From Aldehydirespirator sp965205155 (lineage in GTDB: Bacteria > Actinomycetota > Acidimicrobiia > Acidimicrobiales > Aldehydirespiratoraceae), in the NCBI GenBank assembly GCA_965205155.1, contig OZ242033.1, forward strand, positions 2,914,001-2,978,000: a DNA stretch of 64,000 nucleotides, given 5' to 3'. Positions 18,571 through 27,776 of the stretch are shown here, piece by piece. The notes under the pieces were generated by a model. That model was given only the letters and a program-made list of their open reading frames with translations, ran no database searches and was not told the origin of the DNA. A program made the position numbers and the translations under genes. Numbering within the stretch: the stretch's first letter is position 1; the number at the start of each line of letters is the position of its first letter.

Positions 18571-20118
18571 ATGACAGACACCCCGGGGGAGCGCAAGGTG
18601 GCGCCGCTGCTGGAGATGCGCGGCATCACCAAGCGCTTCCCCGGGGTGCTGGCCAACGACTCCATCGACTTCGACGTCCAGGCGGGAGAGATCCACGCCC
18701 TGCTGGGCGAGAACGGAGCGGGCAAGAGCACGCTCATGAAGATCCTGTTCGGGCTCTACGCGCCCGACCGGGGCGAGGTCTTCCTGGACGGCGAGCGCTC
18801 CCGGGTGCACTCGCCGGCAACGGCCATCGCCGCGGGGATCGGCATGATCCACCAGCACTTCATGCTGGTGCCGACCCTCACCGTCACCGAGAACGTAGCT
18901 CTGGGGCTGCCGTCGGGACGCCCCGGCCAGCCCGATCTGGCCAGGGTGCGGTCCCGCATCGTGGAGCTGTCGGAGACCTACGGCCTCGACGTGCAGCCCG
19001 ACGCCTACCTGTGGCAGCTCGCGGTGGGGGAGCGCCAGCGGGTGGAGATCATCAAGGCCCTGCTGCGGGAGGCCCGGCTGCTGGTGCTGGACGAGCCCAC
19101 CGCGGTGCTGACCCCGGGCGAGGTGGACGACCTGTTCGTCACGCTGCGCCGCATGGCCAATGACGGCCAGGGGCTGATCTTCATCTCCCACAAGCTGCAT
19201 GAGGTGCTGGCCCTGGCCGACCGGATCACAGTGCTGCGCGACGGCTGCGTCGTGGGCACGACCGTCCCCGCCGAGACCGACCGCGAGGGCCTGGCCCGCA
19301 TGATGGTGGGACGGCCGGTGAGGCTGGCCCCGGACATGGCCGAGACCGAGGACCGGGGCGTCCGGCTCAGCATCAGGGAACTCACCGTGGTCGGCGACCG
19401 GGAGACCGACGCGGTCAAGGACCTCGACCTCGACGTTCGGGGCGGGCGCATCCTCGGTATCGCGGGCGTCTCGGGAAACGGCCAACGGGAGTTGGCCGAA
19501 GCGGTCGCCGGCCTGCGGCCCGTGGCCGCGGGCAGCGTGTCGATCGACGGCATCGACGTGACCGGGGCCGAGCCGAAACAGGTGCGCCACGCCGGTCTGG
19601 CCTTCATTCCCGAGGAGCGCATGCGCGACGGCGCCGTCGGCAGCTTCAGCGTGTCGGAGAACCTCATGCTGCTGGCCCACGCCGAGCCCCGGTTCTCCCG
19701 CCGCGGGGTGCTCCGCACCAACGCGATCAAGACCCACGGGGAGAGCCTCGTGGAGGAGTACGCGGTCAAGACGCCCGACCTGTCCACCACGACCAGTTCG
19801 CTGTCGGGCGGCAACATCCAGAAGCTGATCCTGGCCCGGGAGCTCGACGGCGAGCCGCCCGTGCTGCTGGCCGCCCAGCCCACCCGCGGGGTCGACATCG
19901 GCGCCGCGGAGTACATACACGAGCGCCTGGTCGCCCAGCGGGAGCGAGGCACGGCCATCCTGGTCATCTCCGAGGATCTCGACGAGGTGATGGCCCTGTC
20001 CGACGATGTGGCCGTGATGTTCGAGGGCAGGATCGTCGCGGTGCTTCCCCGCGCCGACTGCACCGTCCAGGGGCTGGGCCTGCTGATGGCCGGCGGGGGC
20101 GAGGAGACCGCCGCCTGA
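18571..20118 (+). CDS. BMP-type importer ATP-binding protein (importer B)
   Basis: A 515-residue fused double ABC ATPase, paralog of the one at 5193. N-terminal half: Walker A GENGAGKSTLM, LAVGERQR, Walker B LLVLDEPTAVLTP. C-terminal half: degenerate GVSGNGQRE, signature LSGGNIQK and degenerate LLAAQPTRGVDIG. It starts 19 bp after the lipoprotein stop and ends the importer B operon. Confidence 0.93.
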   Translation: MTDTPGERKVAPLLEMRGITKRFPGVLANDSIDFDVQAGEIHALLGENGAGKSTLMKILFGLYAPDRGEVFLDGERSRVHSPATAIAAGIGMIHQHFMLVPTLTVTENVALGLPSGRPGQPDLARVRSRIVELSETYGLDVQPDAYLWQLAVGERQRVEIIKALLREARLLVLDEPTAVLTPGEVDDLFVTLRRMANDGQGLIFISHKLHEVLALADRITVLRDGCVVGTTVPAETDREGLARMMVGRPVRLAPDMAETEDRGVRLSIRELTVVGDRETDAVKDLDLDVRGGRILGIAGVSGNGQRELAEAVAGLRPVAAGSVSIDGIDVTGAEPKQVRHAGLAFIPEERMRDGAVGSFSVSENLMLLAHAEPRFSRRGVLRTNAIKTHGESLVEEYAVKTPDLSTTTSSLSGGNIQKLILARELDGEPPVLLAAQPTRGVDIGAAEYIHERLVAQRERGTAILVISEDLDEVMALSDDVAVMFEGRIVAVLPRADCTVQGLGLLMAGGGEETAA

Positions 20119-20170
20119 CTGCCGACCAGCAGCCGCCCAACTCCCGACCAGCCCGGTACCGTTGGAGCTT

Positions 20171-20554
20171 GTGACCACCACCGAGCCCCGCTCCGAGGCG
20201 ATTTCCCGCAACGATTCCGCGCCCGGCCCTCACGACGACGACCGGCTGCCGGTCAAGATGCTCAACGACCGGATCCTGGTGGCGGTGGGGGAGGCCGAGG
20301 GCGAGCGCCGCTCGACCGGCGGCATCCTCATCCCGGCCACCGCGCAGGTGGGCAAGCGCCTCACCTGGGCGGAGGTGGTGGCGGTCGGGCCCAACGTCCG
20401 CAACATGGAGAAGGGCGACCGGGTGCTGTTCAATCCCGAGGACCGCTACGAGGTGGAGGTCAGGGGCCGCGACTACATCATCCTGCGCGAGCGGGACGTC
20501 CACGCCGTGGCCGCCGAACGCCTGGACAAGGGCAGCACCGGACTGTACCTGTAG
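20171..20554 (+). CDS. GroES-family (Cpn10-like) co-chaperone
   Basis: A 127-residue protein with a Cpn10 fold. VKMLNDRILVAV is the first strand, ERRSTGGILIPATAQ the mobile loop, then KRLTWAEVVAVGPN and GDRVLFNPEDRYEVEV. An unstructured ~25-residue N-terminal extension and a short C-terminal tail distinguish it from standard ~97-residue GroES. No groEL is adjacent, so it is probably a secondary GroES-like protein. The start is uncertain: GTG at 20171 is chosen, and TTG at 20162 is possible. Confidence 0.8.
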   Translation: MTTTEPRSEAISRNDSAPGPHDDDRLPVKMLNDRILVAVGEAEGERRSTGGILIPATAQVGKRLTWAEVVAVGPNVRNMEKGDRVLFNPEDRYEVEVRGRDYIILRERDVHAVAAERLDKGSTGLYL

Positions 20555-20595
20555 GCGTCGCCGTACCTGCCGGCGCGATCCCTAGGCTGGCAGGC

Positions 20596-20970
20596 ATGAC
20601 TGGAGTGCCCATCACAGCCAGCGAGGAAGCCCTCGCGGCCGTCAAGTACGACGCCGCCGGGCTGGTACCCGCCATCGTGCAGGACGCCGCCACCAAGGCG
20701 GTGCTGATGATGGCCTGGATGAGCGCCGAGACCCTGGATCTCACGCTGGCCGAGGGCCGGACCGTGTTCTGGAGCCGGTCCCGCCAGGAGGTGTGGCGCA
20801 AGGGCGAGACCTCAGGCGAGCGGCAGTGGGTACGCGAGGCCTACTACGACTGCGACGGCGACGCGCTGCTGTTCGTGGTCGACCAGGACGGCGGCGGCGC
20901 CTGCCATACCGGGAACTACTCGTGCTTCTTCCGATCCTTCGACGGCTCATCTCCGGCTGACGGCGGCTGA
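20596..20970 (+). CDS. hisI: phosphoribosyl-AMP cyclohydrolase
   Basis: A 124-residue enzyme of histidine biosynthesis that opens the purine ring of phosphoribosyl-AMP. Family motifs are FWSRSRQEVWRKGETSG, the metal-binding DCDGDALL and the C-terminal ACHTGNYSCFFR. Only the cyclohydrolase domain is present, so the pyrophosphohydrolase (HisE) must be encoded elsewhere. It lies 15 bp ahead of trpE and may share its transcript. Confidence 0.96.
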   Translation: MTGVPITASEEALAAVKYDAAGLVPAIVQDAATKAVLMMAWMSAETLDLTLAEGRTVFWSRSRQEVWRKGETSGERQWVREAYYDCDGDALLFVVDQDGGGACHTGNYSCFFRSFDGSSPADGG

Positions 20971-20985
20971 CGGCGGAGCCGCGCC

Positions 20986-22536
20986 GTGCACCAGCCCAGC
21001 CCCGAAGAGTTCCGGGAGCTGGCCCGCGCCTACCGGGTGGTTCCGGTGTGGCGGGAGGTGCTGGCCGATCTGACCACGCCGGTAGCCGCGTTCGCCCGGG
21101 TGGTCGGATCCGGCGACGGGTTCCTGCTGGAGTCGGTGGAGCACGGCGAACGCTGGAGCCGCTGGTCGTTCATCGGCCGCAACCCCATGGCCACCCTGGT
21201 GGCCCACGGCCGGCATGTGGAGGTCACCGGCCACCTCGGTGTGAACATCCCCCAGCACGAGGGCATGCTGGCCGCGCTCGAGGTGCTGCTGGACCACTAC
21301 CAGGCTCCGTCGATAGAGGGACTGCCGCCGCTGCACGGGGGCCTGGTCGGCTATCTCGGCTACGACATCGTGCGCGAGGTGGAGCACCTGCCCGACGTGC
21401 CGGTCGACGACTGCGACCACCCCGACGCGGTGATGTCGCTGATCGGCGAGCTGGCCGTGTACGACCACTGGCGCCAGCGGGCCACGCTGATCGCCAACGT
21501 GCTCGTTCCCGCCGGGGCCGACGACCGGACCGTGGACCGGCTCTACTACGAGGCCGTCCTGCGGGTCGAGGCCATCGCGGCCGACGGGGCCAAGCCCCTC
21601 GACGAGCCCCTGGTGCCGCCTCCCGACCTCTCCGGCCGCGCCGGACCCTCGGGCGACGGCGAACGGCAACCGGTGGAGACCACCTCGACCATGGGCCCCG
21701 ATCTCTACTCGCGGGCGGTGGAGGCGGCCCGGGAGTACATCTTCGCCGGCGACGTGTTCCAGGTGGTGCTGTCCCAGCGCTTCGACTTCGACCTGGATGC
21801 CGACGCCTTCGACGCCTACCGGGTCCTGCGCCAGGTCAATCCCAGCCCCTACATGTACTTCCTGCGCCACGACGGCCTGGAGGTGGTGGGCGGCTCACCG
21901 GAGCCGATGGTCCAGCTCCTCGACGGCAAGGTGATCAGCCGTCCCATCGCTGGCACCCGCCGCCGGGGCCGCACCGACGCCGAGGATCGACGCCTGGCCG
22001 CCGAGTTGGCCGAGCACCCCAAGGAGGTCGCCGAGCATGTGATGCTCGTCGACTTGGCTCGCAACGATGTCGGTCGAGTGGTGGAGTTCGGATCCCTGAA
22101 CCTCGATGAGATGATGACCCTTGAGCGCTACAGCCACGTGATGCACCTGACCTCTCAGGTGTCGGGCAAGCTGGCCTCGTCGGCCACACCCATCGACGTG
22201 CTGAGGGCGACCTTGCCGGCGGGAACGGTGTCGGGCGCTCCGAAGGTCAGGGCCATGGAGATCATCGATGAATTGGAACCGGTAAAGCGCGGTCCGTACG
22301 CGGGCGTGGTCGGCTACATCGACTTCTCGGGCAACATCGACACGGCCATCACCATCCGCACGATGCTGGTACACCACGGGCGGGCTTCGGTGCAGGCCGG
22401 TGCCGGGATCGTGGCCGACTCCGTGCCCGAACAGGAGCACGCCGAATGCGAGAACAAGGCCCGGGCCCTGCTGGCTGCGGTCCCCGCGGCCCGGCGCATG
22501 ACCGCGGCCCGCAAGCGGGCGAGCCGGATCGGATGA
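20986..22536 (+). CDS. trpE: anthranilate synthase component I
   Basis: A 516-residue chorismate-utilising enzyme making anthranilate for tryptophan. Conserved C-terminal motifs are IAGTRRRGRTDAEDRRLAAE, LARNDVGRVV, GTVSGAPKVRAMEIIDELEP and AGAGIVADSVPEQEHAECEN. The start is GTG. The glutaminase partner trpG and trpD are not in this window. Its stop overlaps the ygfZ ATG. Confidence 0.96.
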   Translation: MHQPSPEEFRELARAYRVVPVWREVLADLTTPVAAFARVVGSGDGFLLESVEHGERWSRWSFIGRNPMATLVAHGRHVEVTGHLGVNIPQHEGMLAALEVLLDHYQAPSIEGLPPLHGGLVGYLGYDIVREVEHLPDVPVDDCDHPDAVMSLIGELAVYDHWRQRATLIANVLVPAGADDRTVDRLYYEAVLRVEAIAADGAKPLDEPLVPPPDLSGRAGPSGDGERQPVETTSTMGPDLYSRAVEAAREYIFAGDVFQVVLSQRFDFDLDADAFDAYRVLRQVNPSPYMYFLRHDGLEVVGGSPEPMVQLLDGKVISRPIAGTRRRGRTDAEDRRLAAELAEHPKEVAEHVMLVDLARNDVGRVVEFGSLNLDEMMTLERYSHVMHLTSQVSGKLASSATPIDVLRATLPAGTVSGAPKVRAMEIIDELEPVKRGPYAGVVGYIDFSGNIDTAITIRTMLVHHGRASVQAGAGIVADSVPEQEHAECENKARALLAAVPAARRMTAARKRASRIG

Positions 22537-23393
22537 CGGCCACCGTCGCGGCTCTGTTGCCCCGGGACGCGGTACGGGCGACCGGTCCCGACGTCGCGGC
22601 GTTTCTGCAGGGCCAGGTCTCTCAGGATGTCGACGCCGTCGCGCCGGGTGCCTCGGCGTGGTCGCTCGTGCTGGCGCCCCAGGGAAAGGTCGACGCCTGG
22701 TTCCGGCTCACCCGGCTCGGCCAGAACGAGTTCCTGGCCGATCTGGATGCCGGCTTCGCAGAGGCGCTGGTAGCTCGCCTGGAGAGGTTCAAGCTCAGGG
22801 TCGACGCGGCCTTCGAGATCCTGGAGGGCTGGCGGATGCTGAGCATCAGGGGCTCCTCCGGCGGCCCGAACGAGGACGCGGTCCGGGCCGAGTTGCGGGC
22901 CCCGGTGGCGTGGCCGGGTTTCGAAGGAGTCGACCTGCTGGGCCCGGAAGTGTGCCTGCCGGCGGGCGCCGAGGACGCGCCGGCCGCCATGGAGGTGGCC
23001 CGCATCCGGGCCGGCTGGCCGGCCATGGGCCGCGAGCTGACCGAACGCACCATCCCAGCCGAGATCGCCGGTCTGGTGGAATCGTCGGTCAGCTTCACCA
23101 AGGGCTGCTACACCGGCCAGGAACTGGTGGCCCGCATCGACAGCCGGGGTGGCAACGTGCCCCGCCCGGTGCGGCTGCTCGAGATCCGCGGCGACGGGGT
23201 GTCGCCCGGTGCCGAGATCACCGTCGACGGCAAGGCAGTCGGGGAGGTCACTTCAGCCGCGACGGACCCGGCCTCGAGCGTAACCGTCGCACTCGGACCG
23301 GTACACCGCCGTGTCGAACCCCCCTCCGGCGCCGCAGTGAACGGTATGCCGGCCACAGTGCTGGCCACACCGGCTCAGAGGCCGAGCGAATAG
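22533..23393 (+). CDS. ygfZ: folate-binding YgfZ/GcvT-like protein
   Basis: A 286-residue tetrahydrofolate-binding protein of the YgfZ family, involved in iron-sulfur cluster maintenance. The signature KGCYTGQELVAR is present. I take the ATG overlapping the trpE stop, not the longer upstream frame. The family is smaller than GcvT and lacks aminomethyltransferase function. Placement after trpE is probably convenience of the operon. Confidence 0.92.
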   Translation: MTATVAALLPRDAVRATGPDVAAFLQGQVSQDVDAVAPGASAWSLVLAPQGKVDAWFRLTRLGQNEFLADLDAGFAEALVARLERFKLRVDAAFEILEGWRMLSIRGSSGGPNEDAVRAELRAPVAWPGFEGVDLLGPEVCLPAGAEDAPAAMEVARIRAGWPAMGRELTERTIPAEIAGLVESSVSFTKGCYTGQELVARIDSRGGNVPRPVRLLEIRGDGVSPGAEITVDGKAVGEVTSAATDPASSVTVALGPVHRRVEPPSGAAVNGMPATVLATPAQRPSE

Positions 23394-23429
23394 GCGGCGA
23401 TCCCCTGTCGCCATCGCAAGGCATTGAGC

Positions 23430-23476
23430 GAGGCCGTGGCCCGAGCGGCCCGTGAGCGAAGCGAACAAGAGCGGGG
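23430..23476 (+). repeat. dispersed ~46-bp repeat, copy a
   Basis: Core begins GAGGCCGTGGCCCGAGCGG and ends GCGAACAAGAGCGGG. A short AGAGGCCGAGCGAATAG motif precedes it at the ygfZ stop. It lies in the 220-bp gap between ygfZ and the DnaJ gene, the only copy among plus-strand genes. Confidence 0.9.
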
Positions 23477-23613
23477 AATGCAACATCGAGCCGCGACACG
23501 CTTGTAGGCAATTGCGCCGGCTCCAGGTCGAAATCGATGTGAGGAGTGGTCATAGCGGCTGTTTCGCCATCAATTGTGGGCCGGCGCCTCCGGCTCGCAC
23601 CTACGATGGCGGG

Positions 23614-24141
23614 ATGGACCCCTACGCGGTGCTGGGTGTGGCCCGCGATGCTCCCGTATCCGAGATCAGGCGGGCCTATGTGACCCTCGCCCGGAGCACC
23701 CATCCCGACGTGCGGGGAGACGACCCCGCCGCGGCCGAACAGATGCGTCGCATCAACCTGGCCTGGGAGATGCTGTCGGACGACGCCTCACGGGCGGCCA
23801 TCGACCGCCGCCTGAGACAGCAGCCGCAAGCGCCGCCGGCCTCGCAATACCCGCCCGCGTCCGAGCCTGCGTCACGCCCCTACGAGGACGACTTCGACCT
23901 GGGTCACGACGACTTCGACGGCGACGACCGGCCCCTCACCGAGGGCCACCTTCCCGCCTGGATGCGCCTGGGCTCGCCGCTGGCCTTCGTGCTGGGCATC
24001 TTCGCGGTGATCTTCGGTGTGCTTGCGGGCGGGTTCGTGCTGGTGCGCCTCGGCCTCCTGTTGCTGGGGCTGTCGGCCCTGCTGTTCCTGCTGTCGCCCT
24101 TCGTCGTGCTGATCCGCAGCCGCGACGGACCGATGCGGTGA
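23614..24141 (+). CDS. DnaJ-domain membrane protein
   Basis: A 175-residue protein. Residues 1-65 are a J domain (MDPYAVLGVARDAPVSEIRR, with HPD in STHPDVRGDD). A proline-rich and acidic linker follows to ~105. Then come two hydrophobic helices (FVLGIFAVIFGVLAGGFVLV and LLLLGLSALLFLL), so it is membrane-anchored with a cytoplasmic J domain. It lacks the Gly/Phe and zinc regions of DnaJ, so it would act as a local Hsp70 recruiter. The frame is open upstream but the J domain fixes the ATG. Confidence 0.87.
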   Translation: MDPYAVLGVARDAPVSEIRRAYVTLARSTHPDVRGDDPAAAEQMRRINLAWEMLSDDASRAAIDRRLRQQPQAPPASQYPPASEPASRPYEDDFDLGHDDFDGDDRPLTEGHLPAWMRLGSPLAFVLGIFAVIFGVLAGGFVLVRLGLLLLGLSALLFLLSPFVVLIRSRDGPMR

Positions 24142-24181
24142 TGGCTGCCGCCCGTCTAGACCGGACCGGAACGCGACGCTG

Positions 24182-24970
24182 ATGATGTCCGGCACCTACC
24201 TCGATCGGATCGTGGCCCAGCACCGGGATGCGGCCCGAGCCGACCGGCGCGACGCGGACGACCTGCTTGAGCAGGCCCGTTCCTGCCCGCCGGCGCGGGG
24301 CTTTCGCGCCCGGCTGGCGTCCACGAGCAGCCCGGCCGTCATCGCCGAGGTGAAGCGGCGCTCCCCGTCCAAGGGCGACCTGCGAGCCGACCTGGACCCC
24401 GCTGAACTCGCCCGCCAGTACGAGTCGGGCGGCGCGGCGTGCCTGTCGGTGCTCACCGATTCGGAATGGTTCGGCGGCTCGGCCTCGGATCTGCAGGCAG
24501 CCCGCAACGCGACGAGCCTGCCCGCCCTGCGCAAGGACTTCACCGTCGACGAGCGCGACGTGCTCGACGCCCGCATCATGGGGGCCGACTGCGTGCTGTT
24601 GATCGTGGCCGCGCTGGACGACGGCGAGTTGGCCCGGTACTGCGCTCTGGCCCGAGACGTCGGCCTTGACGCTCTAGTTGAGGTTCATGATGATGCCGAG
24701 CTTGAGCGGGCCCTGTCGGCGGGCGCCGACCTCGTCGGAGTGAACCAGCGCGACCTGGTGACCTTCGAGGTCGACCAGGACCGGGCCGCCCGTATTGCGC
24801 CGTCGATCCCCGACAGCGTCGTCTCGGTGGCCGAGTCCGGGATCGAGGGACCCGGTGAAGTGGCCCGCCTGGCCGACGCCGGCTACGGAGCGGTCCTGGT
24901 GGGGGAGTCGCTGGTGCGAGCCACCGATGCCACCGCGGCCGTGCGGGCCCTGGTCGCCGCCGCCCGTTAG
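24182..24970 (+). CDS. trpC: indole-3-glycerol phosphate synthase
   Basis: A 262-residue TIM-barrel enzyme closing the indole ring in tryptophan synthesis. Motifs are VIAEVKRRSPSKGD near residue 57, LPALRKDFTVDE, GADLVGVNQRDL and SVAESGIEGP. Start is one of two adjacent ATGs. It is followed by trpF. Confidence 0.96.
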   Translation: MMSGTYLDRIVAQHRDAARADRRDADDLLEQARSCPPARGFRARLASTSSPAVIAEVKRRSPSKGDLRADLDPAELARQYESGGAACLSVLTDSEWFGGSASDLQAARNATSLPALRKDFTVDERDVLDARIMGADCVLLIVAALDDGELARYCALARDVGLDALVEVHDDAELERALSAGADLVGVNQRDLVTFEVDQDRAARIAPSIPDSVVSVAESGIEGPGEVARLADAGYGAVLVGESLVRATDATAAVRALVAAAR

Positions 24971-25017
24971 GACCCGCTATCAGGCCGCGTCCGGCTCCTA
25001 CCCACTAGCGTCGAGAC

Positions 25018-25713
25018 GTGTTCGTGAAGATCTGCGGGACGACCACGGAGGACGACGCACTCCTGGCCGTGGCCATGGGGGCCGACGCGGTGGGGTTCAT
25101 CTTCGCCCCGTCGCCCCGCCAGGTGTCGATGGACCGGGTCAGGGACATCGTGCGCCGCATGCCCAGCGACGTGCTCAGCGTGGGCGTGTTCCGCAACGAG
25201 CTGCCGGCCCGGGTGGTGGAGATCACCTCCAAGGCGCGCCTGGGGGCGGCCCAGCTCCACGGCCACGAGTCGCCCGAGGACACGGCCTGGGTGGCCGAGA
25301 GGGTGCCGGTCACCATCAAGGCCTTCCCAGCCGGCCATGGGGGCCTGGAGCACCTGGCCGACTACGGCGCCGACGTGGTGATGCTCGACAACGAGCGGCC
25401 CGGCTCCGGCGAGGTGTTCGACTGGTCCCTGGCCGAGGGCGCACCGCTGGCCGGGCACCGCCTGCTCCTGGCCGGCGGCCTCGACCCCGGCAACGTGGCC
25501 GCGGCCATCCAGCGGGTCCGGCCGTGGGGCGTGGACGTGGCCGGCGGCGTGGAGAGTAGGCCGGGCCGCAAGGACCCGGCCCGGCTCCGGGCCTTCCTGA
25601 ATGCAGCCAAGGCGGCCGGGGCTGCGACCGCCAGAGAGGAGGTCGCATCCGCGGACGAGGTGCGCGGCCACCCGGCCGGTCCGGGCCCCTACGACTGGGA
25701 GCAGGACCAGTGA
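25018..25713 (+). CDS. trpF: phosphoribosylanthranilate isomerase
   Basis: A 231-residue TIM-barrel isomerase. N-terminal FVKICGTTTEDDA, then GFIFAPSPRQVS, and the phosphate loop GVDVAGGVESRPGRKDP. The last ~25 residues are a hydrophilic extension. Start is GTG; its stop overlaps the trpB start (GTGA). Confidence 0.95.
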   Translation: MFVKICGTTTEDDALLAVAMGADAVGFIFAPSPRQVSMDRVRDIVRRMPSDVLSVGVFRNELPARVVEITSKARLGAAQLHGHESPEDTAWVAERVPVTIKAFPAGHGGLEHLADYGADVVMLDNERPGSGEVFDWSLAEGAPLAGHRLLLAGGLDPGNVAAAIQRVRPWGVDVAGGVESRPGRKDPARLRAFLNAAKAAGAATAREEVASADEVRGHPAGPGPYDWEQDQ

Positions 25714-26897
25714 CCGGGGCTACAGGCTCGGCATCAGGCGAGTTCATGGGCGAGCCCAGCGCGGACGGGCGCTTCGGCGACTTCGGGGGCATGTTCGTGC
25801 CCGAGACCCTGGTGCCGGCCTGCCAGGAACTCGACCGGGCCTTCCGCTCCGCCTGGGGCGACCCCGCCTTCCGCAACGAGCTCGACCGGCTGCTGCGCGA
25901 CTACGCAGGTCGCCCCTCGCCGCTGACAGAGTGCCCGAACCTGTCGGAGGAGCTCGGCGTGAGGATCCTGCTGAAGCGCGAGGACCTCAACCACACCGGC
26001 AGCCACAAGATCAACAACGTGCTCGGCCAGGCGCTCCTGGCCCAGCGCATGGGCAAGACCAGCCTGGTGGCCGAGACCGGGGCGGGCCAGCATGGCGTGG
26101 CCACCGCCACCGCGGCCGCGCTGTTCGGCATGGACTGCGTGGTGTACATGGGCACGGTGGACATCGCCCGCCAGGAACTCAACGTGTTCCGCATGCGCCT
26201 GCTGGGCACCGAGGTCCGGGCGGCCGAGACCGGGTCCCGCACTCTCAAGGACGCCGTCAACGAGACCATGCGCCACTGGGTGGCGGTGGTCGACACCACC
26301 CACTACTGCCTGGGCTCGGTAATGGGCCCGCACCCGTACCCGTGGATGGTCCGCGAGTTCCAGCGGGTGGTGGGGGAGGAGGCCCGGCGCCAGTGCGCTG
26401 AGATCCTCGACGGCGGGGTGCCCGATGTCGTCACAGCCGCGGTGGGAGGAGGCTCCAACGCAGCCGGGATCTTTGCCGGCTTCGCCAACACCCCGGCCGA
26501 GTTGGTCGGGGTGGAGCCGGCTGGGGGCGCGGCCATCGGCCGGTCCGTGCCCGGCATCGTGCACGGCTCCCGGTCGTACCTGATGCAGGACGAGTGGGGC
26601 CAGGTACTCGAGGCCGAGTCGATCTCGGCCGGGCTCGACTATCCCGGCGTGGGTCCCGAGCACTCGTACCTGGCCGCCACCGGCCGGGCCGTCTACGAGC
26701 AGGTCACCGACGCCGAGGTGGTCGAGGCGTTCAGCCTGCTGTCTCGCACCGAGGGGATCATCCCCGCGCTGGAGTGCGCCCACGCGCTGGCCTGGGTGTC
26801 GCGGGCCCGCTCCGAACTCGCCGGACGCACCGTCCTGTTGAACCTCAGCGGCCGGGGCGACAAGGACGTCGACCAGATGATGGGCATCCTCGGGTGA
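25710..26897 (+). CDS. trpB: tryptophan synthase beta chain
   Basis: A 395-residue PLP enzyme joining indole and serine. FGDFGGMFVPETL marks the N-terminus, NHTGSHKINN carries the PLP lysine (K100), and GGGSNAAGIF is the phosphate-binding loop. Translationally coupled to trpF and trpA by 4-bp overlaps on each side. Confidence 0.97.
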   Translation: MTGATGSASGEFMGEPSADGRFGDFGGMFVPETLVPACQELDRAFRSAWGDPAFRNELDRLLRDYAGRPSPLTECPNLSEELGVRILLKREDLNHTGSHKINNVLGQALLAQRMGKTSLVAETGAGQHGVATATAAALFGMDCVVYMGTVDIARQELNVFRMRLLGTEVRAAETGSRTLKDAVNETMRHWVAVVDTTHYCLGSVMGPHPYPWMVREFQRVVGEEARRQCAEILDGGVPDVVTAAVGGGSNAAGIFAGFANTPAELVGVEPAGGAAIGRSVPGIVHGSRSYLMQDEWGQVLEAESISAGLDYPGVGPEHSYLAATGRAVYEQVTDAEVVEAFSLLSRTEGIIPALECAHALAWVSRARSELAGRTVLLNLSGRGDKDVDQMMGILG

Positions 26898-27727
26898 CCG
26901 CGGCCAATCACACCAACGCAGGAGGCGGGGCTGACGTCTCGGGGCTGCTCGAGACCGTGCTCAGGCGCCGTCGCGATGCCGGCGGCAAGTGCTTCGTGCC
27001 CTATCTCACCGGTGGTCTGGGCAATGACTGGCTGGAGACGATCTGCGCGGTAGCCGGGGCGGGAGCCGACGCCATCGAGATCGGAGTGCCGTTCTCCGAC
27101 CCCGTGATGGACGGCACCACTATCCAGAAGGCCAACGACCGGGCCCTGTCGGAGGGCGCTACCCCGCAGTCGATCCTGGCCGCGGTGCGGGGCGCCGCGG
27201 CCGACATCGGCGTGCCCACCGCGGTGATGACCTACGTGAACATCGCCCACCACATGGGCTATGAGCGCTTCGCCTCTTCGCTGGCCGACGCCGGCGTGAG
27301 CGGGTGCATCCTGCCCGATCTGCCCCTCGAGGAAGTGGGGGAGTGGTCGGGACACGCCGACGCGGCCGGCGTGGAGACGGTGCTGCTGGCCGCGCCGACC
27401 GCGCCCGACGAGCGCCTGCCTCGCATCTGCGCCCGCTCCCGGGGCTTCGTCTACAGCGTGGGGCTGATGGGTATCACCGGCGTGCGCTCCGAACTGGCCG
27501 CCAGCGCGACGGCCACTGCGGCCCGCCTCAAGGCGGTCACCGACCGGCCCGTCCTGGTGGGGGTAGGGGTCGGCACCCCGGCGCAGGCGGCCGAGGTGTG
27601 CGAGGTGGCCGACGGGGCGGTGGTCGGTTCGGCCATCGTGACCCGGATGTTGGACGGTGGCGGGCCGGAGGGTGTGGCCGAGCTGGTGTCCGAGTTCCGG
27701 GCCGCCCTCGACGCGGCTCATCACTGA
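26894..27727 (+). CDS. trpA: tryptophan synthase alpha chain
   Basis: A 277-residue TIM-barrel lyase releasing indole. Motifs are VPYLTGGLGND, AIEIGVPFSDPVMDGTTIQ (catalytic Glu and Asp), CILPDLPLEE and YSVGLMGITGVR. GTG start overlaps the trpB stop. It ends the trp cluster, which runs trpE-(ygfZ)-(dnaJ-like)-trpC-trpF-trpB-trpA. Confidence 0.97.
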   Translation: MTAANHTNAGGGADVSGLLETVLRRRRDAGGKCFVPYLTGGLGNDWLETICAVAGAGADAIEIGVPFSDPVMDGTTIQKANDRALSEGATPQSILAAVRGAAADIGVPTAVMTYVNIAHHMGYERFASSLADAGVSGCILPDLPLEEVGEWSGHADAAGVETVLLAAPTAPDERLPRICARSRGFVYSVGLMGITGVRSELAASATATAARLKAVTDRPVLVGVGVGTPAQAAEVCEVADGAVVGSAIVTRMLDGGGPEGVAELVSEFRAALDAAHH

Positions 27728-27776
27728 ACCCCGCCCGGACCAGGATGGACCCGGGCTGATGGGTCGGCGGGGGCGG

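Noticed and set aside
16389..18737. 782-codon open frame antisense to the BMP lipoprotein
   Set aside because: A by-product of GC-rich codon bias; its His/Gly/Val-rich translation has no domain, while the sense strand encodes clear signal peptide and binding domains.
20986..27727. trp leader attenuator or T-box ahead of trpE
   Set aside because: The 15-bp gap after hisI leaves no room, and no Trp-codon-rich leader peptide is seen upstream of hisI.
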